From Omphiscola glabra (Eukaryota > Mollusca > Gastropoda > Lymnaeidae), in contig OZ024799.1 in NCBI GenBank assembly GCA_964017045.1, positions 35,159,736 through 35,223,735 on the forward strand: DNA of 64,000 nucleotides. The letters run 5' to 3'. Made by a program: the position numbers and the translations under genes. Position 1 is the stretch's first letter. The number at the start of each line of letters is the position of its first letter. This document shows positions 55,584 through 64,000 of this stretch, one piece after another. The notes below the pieces were generated by a model that ran no database searches, was not told the origin of the DNA, and was given only the letters and a program-made list of their open reading frames with translations.

Positions 55584-57401
55584 TTATGAGGGAGGGATAT
55601 TTCGCTTGTCAGACGGTTGCCTGAAAGCGTGCGCATTTTTCCACCAGCTCACAACTCTCTCGTACAATATCACATGTTTCAAAAATCTTGTCACACAGTT
55701 AATACAAAAAATCAACATAAATATCATGTTAAACAGCACTTGTTTACATCCTGCATCACCCAACTGTTCACAATTCTCAAAATAATTTTCACAAGCCTCA
55801 CCTGCCAACACATTGACAACTCTCACCTCCACAACAAATTTAAATTTTTCAATAAAAACATTTTTCTCCCCGACCCCCACATGACATACTTTATCACAAA
55901 TAACATCAGTAGTAACAAGATTTTTCTCCCTTAAAGCTACATCAGGGAAAAAGCTCACCTCCTCCACGTGAACCCCGTGATAAAAAATAACCCAGTTTGT
56001 CACAATACGATTGTCAGAGTCAGAGCTGGACTCTGCAGTCCCACGGTTCTCAACCCTGGAGCAACCCATGTCACCTACACTACCAATTTCCACAATTGGA
56101 CTATGACCAACATAGCTCCATGTGATTTCGTCACCAATGACTTCAACTTTATTAACCTTTCGTCCCCGTCGTGGGACTGCCCTTGACAAGCTCACGACCT
56201 CTACGTCATGATCACCGTAACTTGTCCAGGTTCTAATACCCTTCAAATCACAACAAATATCTTTCTCCACTACAAAACTCGTGTTTTCCTACCCAAAAAT
56301 CTCCTGCACACAACTCAAATTATCCTCCTCCACAAAACTCTCCTGCACAATATCAGAACTTGTCTCCACAAAAAAAATCGCATCTCCCCGTACATTTTCA
56401 CAAGCAACAACTTGTGCTCCATCAAAATGAATGTCCTGTTCAAAATTACTGTCTGATACCTTGTTAAGATTAACATGCACAGTTACAAAATCTTTATCTT
56501 CTATGTGTTCCATTATATTTACCTCAGCACTACCGGCCAAAAAAAAAATCAGTGTCCATACCTTCAGTAACAATAGCCTGACATTCCTCGGGATAACTCA
56601 TCTCTTCCACAATCTCATTAATATCCCCATTTACACCATTTTCCCTTGCTGAAAAAATAATTTTACTCCAATCCACTACAACCTCTACTCTCCCAGATTC
56701 TGTGACCAATTCTCCAGTTTACTTACTACTACTCTCCACAGTTTCTAATTGATCCTTGTTTGTTTTTTCCGACTGAACAACTCCTACTTTAAATTTACTT
56801 TTATCTTCAAAATAATCGTCCTCTATCCCTAACTGAAAAAAATCTGGCTTATAAACACTTTCCTCAAAATAATCTTCCCCTATCCCTAACTGCCAACAAT
56901 TCCCATTCGTCATTTCGCCTATCATTATTGTCCCCTTTTTCAGTTTTATTTTTAGTCTCTGATAACTTCACCCATGACTTGCTCTCCCGGCACCATTCAA
57001 GTTTATTCTCCTTAACTTCCTTAACGTTATTCCCCTTTTCTCTAAGCTCCAGACTCTCATTCATTTGTGTCTCTAACTTATATCTTGCAACATCAGCCTC
57101 AATTTTTTTAAATAGATCCCTTTTCCACTCTCTCCTTTCCTGTTCTTCCATCTCTCTAACACGTTCTAGTTCTTGTTTTCTCGCTCTCGTTACCTGTTCT
57201 AGTTCCTGGGCTCGCTCTTTTCTCTCTCTTTCCCACTCCATATCTTCAACGCGTTTTCGTTCTTCCCATTCCTTCTTCCTTTCCCTGTCTTCTTTCTCTT
57301 CTCTTAGTCTTTTTTCCACCCACTGATCGATAGCTTCATTTTTAAAACCTAAATAACTTCGCCTCCTCCCTAAATTCTACTATTAACTCACTTAACTCCA
57401 T
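55584..57401 (-). pseudogene. LTR-retrotransposon gag-like ORF, broken
   Basis: ATG at 57401 opens a frame beginning MELSELIVEFREEAKLF. One extra base near 57348 shifts it, after which a highly charged Glu/Arg/Lys coiled-coil segment (KRLREEKEDRERKKEWEERK and onward) runs to a stop near 56864. Further open segments at 56925-56719, 56573-56289 and 56270-55584 are acidic and Val-rich and interrupted by stops or shifts. A small N-terminal helix followed by an Arg/Glu coiled coil is typical of gag proteins in invertebrate Gypsy-like elements. No CCHC knuckle, protease or reverse transcriptase is present. Not functional. Confidence 0.6.
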
Positions 57402-58040
57402 GTTAACTACTAATGTCGAAAAAAATTGATCTAAAGCCCATAATAGCAATAAATGATTTAACAAAAAATACAACAGCATAATACAATAACAAATTAGTCT
57501 AATTACCGGGCATGATAATTGATATTGGGCATCAGCGGGCGACGTACAGCAAGACAGCAGTGGTGGTGTCCAACAACCGCGGACTCAGCAACAGGCACAG
57601 GAACAGAAGCGTGCAGTACCAGCTGGACAAAGTAGCAACAACGTTACAGGAACAGCAGGTACAGGAACCATCAGGTACAGGAAACATCAGGCACAGGAAA
57701 CATCAGGTACGGGAACAGCCGGTACATGAAACATGTACAGGAACAGCAGGTACTGATAACATCAGGTACAGCGACAGCAGCGGGTTACAGGTATACTGGA
57801 ACAGCAGGTACTGGAAACATCAGGTTATAGGTACTGGTACAGCTGGTTACGGGAATACAGCACAGGAGGGTACACAGCAGCAACAGGATTACGTCACCTG
57901 ACGAACTTTAATAGCAGCGGTAACAGGAACAGCAGGTACAGGAAAAAATTCAGGCACAGCGGACATCAACAGCACAAGGCAAATACAGCTTCGGACGGGC
58001 TTCCAAATATTACAGTCTGGTACAGGAACTCGCAGGTTTT

Positions 58041-58055
58041 GGACGGGCCCCCAAA
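58041..58055 (-). other. Primer-binding-site-like sequence
   Basis: TTTGGGGGCCCGTCC begins immediately after the LTR, where the minus-strand primer site is expected. It resembles the tRNA-Pro type site of many retroelements. A second copy, TTTGGAAGCCCGTCC, lies 48 bp downstream at 57993-58007. Confidence 0.55.
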
Positions 58056-58549
58056 TGTTACGGCCTTCATACTATACGGCCTACTCTCGTTGTCAAGGGT
58101 CTCTATGGTTCCAATGAGGTCTACACAATGACACAATAATACCTCGAGTTTCATAAGTCAGTTTATTCAGTATATACAAATTTTGGTTCTACCAAGAGTC
58201 ATTAATACATCATCTGAAATCCTTATAACACAGGTGTGAAAACTAAACTCTGATTGACACAGGTGTTCCTCTCTCACGATCCCTAAATCTCTAACTGCCA
58301 AAACTCTTGTCTTCCTATACAAATCTCCCGGTCTCTCTCTCGACTAACCAACACACTTTCCTTCTATACCCACTCACTTGTTTATTGAAATTTCCCTGTC
58401 ATCCAATCACCATTCAGCCAATATAATTCATAACAACTAATGGGCTAAAAAGTGTTCACTCTAACAACAGTGGTTCTCATACAAACTCTCACCATGCATA
58501 AAAAACGTTCATATCAAAACACCTGGCTAACTAACTCTAGTTCACAACA
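58056..58549 (-). repeat. 5' LTR (494 bp)
   Basis: On the minus strand it starts TGTTGTGAACTAG and ends GAAGGCCGTAACA (TG...CA ends). A polyadenylation-like AATAAA lies near 58171-58176 in a gaataaactgac context. The start and end match the degenerate LTR at 11591-12758. The 18-bp array abuts its outer end. Confidence 0.7.
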
Positions 58550-58738
58550 GATGACCAGCATGCAATAGATAACCAGGATGCAGTGGATGACCAGGATGCA
58601 GTAGATGACCAGGATGCAGTAGATGATCAGGATGCAGTGGATGACCAGCAGGCAGTAGATGACCAGGATGCAGTAGATGACCAGGATGCAGTGGATGACC
58701 AGGATGCAGTGGATTACCAGGATGCAGTGTCGGACCAG
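58550..58738. repeat. 18-bp tandem repeat, about 10 copies
   Basis: The unit is gatgaccaggatgcagta, with cagcag variants. It directly borders the LTR end at 58549. Frames on both strands (DDQDAV repeats) are repeat-derived. Confidence 0.93.
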
Positions 58739-58915
58739 CAGTGTGTCTTATGCCACACTGTGCTCTTATGCGTTCCACGTCACAGATGTTGTCGGAATTC
58801 TCATTGTGTCAATTTCATGCCGCGTACAGGACACCATCTCGGGTTTAAATTTAAAGTTTGCTATCTCTCAGATGAGTCGTCATCCAAGGTCAACGAGTCC
58901 CATCTACCCGGGGTG

Positions 58916-59101
58916 CAATGTTTCCTCTAAGGTTTGCTGGTTCGTGTGCAAAATCATAAAGTTGTGTGCAAAGTTTTACTTTGCAGAGTGCAGAATATCT
59001 GTTCAAATTGATTTTATAAAAATTTGCTGCGCGGATGCTCAAAACTGCTGCGCGGCATCTGTGAGGTAGCTGCGCAGCCGCGCAGCTTAAAGGGAACATT
59101 G
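58916..59101 (+). mobile_element. hAT MITE with CAATGTT ends, copy 2
   Basis: 186 bp, nearly identical to 39682-39868, bounded by perfect 8-bp target duplications CCGGGGTG (58908-58915 and 59102-59109). The left end has one change (caatgtttcctctaag). No coding capacity. Confidence 0.93.
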
Positions 59102-60620
59102 CCGGGGTGCAGTTGCTTTGCTCGTCTAGGCTGGGAGATTGAACAGTACACAAGCTTTGGGATTGACACAGTTTAAACGACTTGGTCAGCCATGAACATT
59201 TCATATCACTTGAGAAAACAGGGCTGGAGTAAGACTGGAGTTCAATGACACTAACCATCGATTAAAACATTGAGCAAGTGTTATTTGGAAATACACTGAA
59301 AGCTTTCAGCTGTTAATCTTAGGACTTTAAAGCTTTCAATGATCTAAAAATACTAATCCCCCCATTACCTGGTCTTCTGTGGGTACCAAGGCGTCCAGAA
59401 TTTACAAAAAACCACACCCCACTCATCCACCCCACTCGCCAGCCTGTGCAATTATTTTTGACACAGACGCGATCATTTAGCCACGGACATTTCCAGCTGT
59501 CTGTAAAAAGAAAATCCAGCCTCTATCAAAGAAATAATCATTTAGTTAAAAAATAATGATTTTAGCGATGGCCCCAACAGACTTTACCTTCCGTTTTTAT
59601 TTTTTTTTTACATTTTACGGCTTCCAGAGAAAAGAAATATTTTCTTTTGATGTATGACGTACAATTGAGCTTCAATGAATTGGATGTTCTTAATAATTTT
59701 GCAGGAGCGAACCTCCTCTCGAGTTCAAATAAATGTTCCCACCACTGCCCCCCACCCCAACCCACGGGATGAAAAGTGTTGTAATAAAATCAATACATAT
59801 TACCAATAATTCAGTTACTGTAACTTTCCTTCTTGCTAAAAAAAAACAAAACAAAAATACACCATTACAAATAATGCGCAAACAAATTCACAATAAAAGC
59901 ATCTGATGTAGCTAATATGAATACATATCAAGCCGATTTTTCTGGGTCTTCCCGCTGCTGCTGAGAAACTATTTATGTTATGTCATGCCAAAAAATACAC
60001 GAATACTTAAACCTAAGTCAATAACCGGAGTTATAGAGAGAAGTGTAGCTAGAGAGAATTGCTCTTATTATTTTATTTTTACATTTCTTGTGCTTGAAAC
60101 ATTACTTTAAAAATGACGTAAGTTAAAATTGTCCGATCTAAAAAATGTTAATGCCGTCACACTAATTTTTCTTTTAATATCTGGAAGCTCTATTAATTTT
60201 GTTTGAAGTAAAAATCAATAATAAAAAACATATATTTCAATTTGTTTGGATAGAAAAAAATATATTTTATCTTATGATATATCATCTTGGCTATACTAAA
60301 AGTCACGCCATTTCAATTTTTTATGATAATCTCGGTTGGTAACTGTTTTTACGTTTCAAGTACTAGTTACGAGCATTAGATAGAGAATACTACTTCAGTT
60401 TATTATTTCCAGTAAGTTACTAAAACATATACGAGAAGTTACCAGATGTCCTACAAGACTGTAAACTTCCTGTATGACAGATAGGACAACAACATGACAA
60501 AGCTTGCATCTAAACAAGCTCAGACTAGCTAAAATAGAGCAGCGGTCACGCTTTCGAATGTCTTTTTTTTCCTGATTTTTAGTGGAAACAAATTTCCTGT
60601 AATGGATCAATTCGTTTAGA
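59102..60620. other. AT-rich DNA
   Basis: No supported gene or repeat. Confidence 0.4.
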
Positions 60621-60810
60621 TCTGTACAAATTGCGTGCTACATTATATGTTACTGCCAACCATACATCTGTACAAATCGGGTGCTAAATTACATGTTACT
60701 GCCAACCACACATCTGTACAAATCGGGTGCTAAATTACATGTTACTGCCAACCATACATCTGTACAAATTGGGTGCTAAATTATATGTTACTTCCAACCA
60801 TACACATCTC
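60621..60810. repeat. 46-bp tandem repeat, 4 copies
   Basis: The unit contains catctgtacaaatcgggtgc and ttacatgttactgccaacca; starts at 60665 and 60711 give period 46. Confidence 0.92.
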
Positions 60811-60869
60811 AAGAACAATGGTATTAAGATTTAAACAAAGTGAAGAACATACCCGCCACATGTCATCAG

Positions 60870-62245
60870 CATCTTGCTTGACTGACAGTGGCTATGTATC
60901 ACCTCTCTTTATCTGACCAAGGCGCTTGACTCAGTCAGCAGATATGAAATGTGGATGATGATGGATAAGTTTGACTGCCCGAGTAGATTTATTACAACAG
61001 TGCGTCAACCCCATGATGGTATGAGGGTCAGGGAGATGGATTCTGGAGATGGGTCTGAGCTCTTCTTATAAATAATGGCATAAAACAAGGCTGCAACTTC
61101 TGCAACTTCTTTCCTTAACACTTTTAACATGATATTCTCAGTATTGCTGCCTGAAGCTATTCTTGTCCATGATGACGACATTTCTATAAGACACAGGACA
61201 GACGGAGGGCGATGTAATATTAGGAGACTGCAAGCCTAAAAAAAAATGTTCATAAAGACCGAATATTTGCTGTTGATTGCACCCTGAATTTCCATCCCGG
61301 AAAAAAAAAATACAGCAAGTTCTTGATCGCTTTGCTAATGATGCCTGCAAAAAAACTACAGCCTCTCCACCAATATCAACAAGAAGGGATGCCGCACCAG
61401 CCAGCTTCAGAAAAAGCATTCATAGCCTTACATATATGAAGGGTCATAATCTCCAAGCAGTGGAAACATTAACATATTTGAGCAGCACCCTCTCCAGGTC
61501 AGTAACAATAGAGGATGAGATCAACAACCGAATTTTCAAAGCAAATATTTCCTTTGGAAGTCTCCGCCAGTGTGTCTGGGAGCAAAGGGGACTAAGTCTT
61601 GTCACAATATGAAAGTATATAGGGCCTGGGGCAATCGTATTAACATCTCTTATATACGCCAGCGATACATGGACAGCAGACATTTTAGACAACGGAGCCA
61701 TTTCCACCTAAGCTGTCAAAGCAAGCTTCTTGGCATAAGGTGGTAGTCCAAATCCCCGACACAGAAGTCCTACAACGGGCTGATTTTAACAGCATCCACA
61801 TGTTCCGATCAAAAGGACAAGCCAGATGAACGGGACATGTTGCGAGAAAGCCAGACAGCAGACTTCTTAAACGTCTAATGTTCGGTGAACTATCAGAGAG
61901 AAACGTGCAGCTGGTTGATACGCACAAAAAACGCATTAAGGACTCTGTAAAAAGCGTCACTCAAATCCATGGAAATCGACTTGAATTCTTGGGAAACACT
62001 TGCTATGGACCGTACAAGCTAGCGTGGCAGACTCTCTGTTGGAGCGCAATCCTCAGAGTGTAAACGCATCGCTCACGCTCAAAGTAAGCTTACAGTATGG
62101 AAAAAAAGAATCGACTCCAGTCAAATTAGCCCTCCTCAAAAAAAAAAAAAAAAGCATAAACAAACACGTGTGTCCCACGTGCGGGAAAGCTTTCTAGGCA
62201 GAAATAGGACTGACCAGTCACCTGCGTACTCGCCGTAGAATATAG
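60870..62245 (+). mobile_element. Decayed LINE reverse-transcriptase copy
   Basis: Scattered segments in the right order: MDKFDCPSRFITTVRQ, then an INGIKQGCN (motif B) segment, HRTDGG-CNIRRLQA, then LTYLSSTLSRSVTIEDEINN at about 61460-61520, and finally KHVCPTCGKAF plus IGLTSHLRT-like residues at 62160-62235. Many stops and shifts separate them, and motif C is lost. The tail differs from the 43-kb LINE, so this is another family, also represented at 5830-5960. Confidence 0.75.
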
Positions 62246-62315
62246 CCTATGCCCTTTTCGCATGCGAAGAAGGAATAACAACTACTCGATAGACAACATC
62301 TCGATTATCTCCATC

Positions 62316-62650
62316 TTTGAGGCTGGTGGTAAATGGTGAATGTACTTTGAGGCTGGTGTTAAGTGTTGAATGTACTTTGAGGCTGGTGTTAAGTGTTAAA
62401 TGTACTTTGAGGCTGGTGTTAGGTGTTGAATGTACTTTCAGGCTCGTGTTAAGTGTTAAATGTACTTTGAGGCTGGTGTTAGGTGTTGAATGTACTTTCA
62501 GACTCGTGTTAGGTGTTGAATGTACTTTGAGGCTGGTGTTAGGTGTTGAATGTACTTTCAGGCTGGTGTTAGGTGTTGAATGTACTTTCAGGCTGGTGTT
62601 AAGTTTTGAATTTACTTTCAGGCTGGTGTTAAGTGTTGAATGTACTTTGC
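62316..62650. repeat. 30-bp tandem array, about 11 copies
   Basis: The unit is tttgaggctggtgttaagtg plus ttgaatgtac, with ttcaggct variants. Starts immediately after the decayed LINE. Confidence 0.95.
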
Positions 62651-62975
62651 GCGAAAATCAATGCTAGATAAATTAACGTTCGATTACTGTAAAATTTCCA
62701 CCAAAGAGTTCTAGAATAATCCACTGACTGTCACGTTGATTTAGCACTTTCCACCCCCCCCCCCCCGGGATTTCCCGGGCTTTCAATTTCACCAGAACCA
62801 GAAGTGGCAGTCTCGTTTTATTAACGGTTGTACTTGTTAACGAAGATGACCAACGCTTACGTTAAATTGTTGACTTTGCTGGAACAGATGTAGCATTACA
62901 CTTGAAGACGACTTGTCATTAACAGAAGGACTGATAGTGTTGTCCTGAAGCTTTCATTAGGGAAAAGAATAACAA
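62651..62975. other. Spacer with a poly-C run
   Basis: C-run at about 62754-62766. No gene. Confidence 0.5.
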
Positions 62976-63120
62976 GGAATCAACAATAACAGGGAAACAG
63001 AAATAGCAGAGAAACAGAAATAGCAGAGAAACAGCAATAAAAGGGAAACATCAATAACACGAGAACAGCAATTACTGGAAAACACCAACAATCGGAAAAC
63101 AGGAATAATGAGGAATCCCA
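62976..63120. repeat. Degenerate 17-18-bp repeat
   Basis: Units close to agagaaacagaaatagc and aacaataacagggaaac recur with drift. Confidence 0.6.
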
Positions 63121-64000
63121 TTTTAATATTTTCATTTACTAGATAACCTTTTCTATCACCCCCGCCCCCTACCAATCCCTCATTATTTTTGTTTACGTCC
63201 AATTATCCGGTACTTTCTATTCGTATTTTTCGTACCCTCGCTTCCTTCTTTATATCAGTTCTCAATTTCCTCTCAGAATGAATCCAACATCAAACCCTTT
63301 GATTTAAACCAATGTAGATGTTCATTCTTCTAGTTTTAATATTTGTTAATAACTATTATTTTGTTGGTCATGACATTAATTGCTTTGTTTTGTTTAAATT
63401 TTATTTTCAATGTTCTCTCACCCACGTGTTCCTTACTTTTGTGTTACAACGTGACTGCAGTCTCAACTTTATAATTCCTTTAAAGCTACTAATAAAAAAT
63501 AAAAAAAATAAAACCCTTTTATTCGACAAATGTCTACTTAGATAGTGTGTGAAACAGAGTAGCCTGCCCTTGGGAAAACGTCTTCATTATTTTTGGTTTG
63601 CTCTGGTGAGAGAATTCACTACTCTCTGAGCCCCCGCTAAGCAGCCATATTAAGTATTATAATAATGATAAGATGAAACGAAATTTGTCTCAAAACTACT
63701 ATAGACGGAATTGAGAGATGACAAAATTCAAATGAACAACGTAATGGAATAAACGGGATTTCCTTTTTGCCCATTATTTCTAATCGACATTGGTATCACT
63801 TAGCGGCGTCCTTGGATTTAACACTTGCTATACCGGAAATAACAAAGCCGATCTATGAAAAAAAGGTAGTGTTTGAACATATTTAAGGCTGTCGTAACCC
63901 ATTCATGGATATAAACATTACAAAATAAAAAAATTATAATAATTATTATTTTAAGTGTTCAAACCAGCTTTTTTTTATCACGTGATCGGAACGGCAATTT
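63121..64000. other. AT-rich DNA, nothing recognised
   Basis: The 75-residue frame at 63318-63545 is Phe/Leu-rich with AT-rich composition and no domain, so it is not called. Confidence 0.4.

Larger units (their letters stand above)
55500..58549 (-). mobile_element. 5' part of an LTR retrotransposon
   Basis: Read on the minus strand: an LTR (58549 to 58056), a primer-binding-site-like sequence directly after it, a leader of about 650 bp rich in caggtacaggaa-type repeats, then gag-like frames from 57401 down to about 55584. The pol region and 3' LTR are absent, so the copy is truncated. The overall plan resembles Gypsy-class elements of invertebrates; class is inferred from layout only. Confidence 0.7.

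Noticed and set aside
1..64000. tRNA, rRNA or other structured RNA genes
   Set aside because: No cloverleaf with B-box, rRNA core motif or snRNA signature was recognised by eye; a tRNAscan/Infernal run would be decisive.

Overview
The window is eukaryotic nuclear DNA, most likely from a mollusc and plausibly a freshwater pulmonate snail. It is AT-rich and gene-poor, with spliced-gene signals, non-LTR and LTR retrotransposon remnants, several hAT-type miniature elements, long poly-G/poly-C runs and about 25 separate minisatellite arrays. The snail suggestion is inference: it rests on the mix of repeats and on SPIN-like hAT elements, which have been reported from the snail Lymnaea. No bacterial operon, CRISPR array, rRNA or tRNA gene was seen.

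The host-gene content is small. The best gene is one long coding exon at about 13.4-14.65 kb. It encodes a signal peptide, a Ser-rich stretch and the start of a leucine-rich-repeat N-terminal cap, and ends at a consensus phase-2 splice donor. A weaker candidate lies at 49.7-50.1 kb: a TATA-like box, an initiator, a strong Kozak ATG and a signal-peptide-like N-terminus, just downstream of a CUB-like exon. Most other long open frames are produced by tandem repeats whose unit length is a multiple of three.

Layout. 0-8 kb: AT-rich DNA with CT-rich tracts, a dispersed repeat (called Q here), LINE 3' ends and three short arrays. 8-10 kb: a SPIN-like element, a 36-bp array full of CACGTG sites, and a 73-bp array. 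11.6-12.8 kb: a probable LTR split by a GC-rich repeat (called G here). 13.4-14.65 kb: the LRR exon. 15.8-22 kb: 21-bp and 14-bp arrays, LINE fragments, a foldback element and a second G copy. 22-26 kb: mostly featureless. 26.3-30.9 kb: a 46-bp array and dispersed repeats. 31.2-32.4 kb: a MITE and a solo LTR. 34.4-37.8 kb: large 37-bp and 29-bp arrays. 38.6-43.6 kb: two hAT families, a 44-bp array broken by a G insertion, and a 12-bp array broken by a 5'-truncated LINE. 44-51 kb: small arrays and the secreted-peptide candidate. 50.9-53.2 kb: an unusual family with termini made of short tandem repeats, one copy of which holds a nested hAT element. 53-55.3 kb: four arrays. 55.5-58.55 kb: the 5' part of an LTR retrotransposon on the minus strand. 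58.5-62.7 kb: more arrays, a hAT copy and a decayed LINE. 62.7-64 kb: AT-rich DNA.

Nothing here forms a cooperating gene system. The strongest signals concern genome dynamics: transposons with intact target-site duplications, nested insertions that can be dated relative to one another, and arrays with higher-order periodicity.
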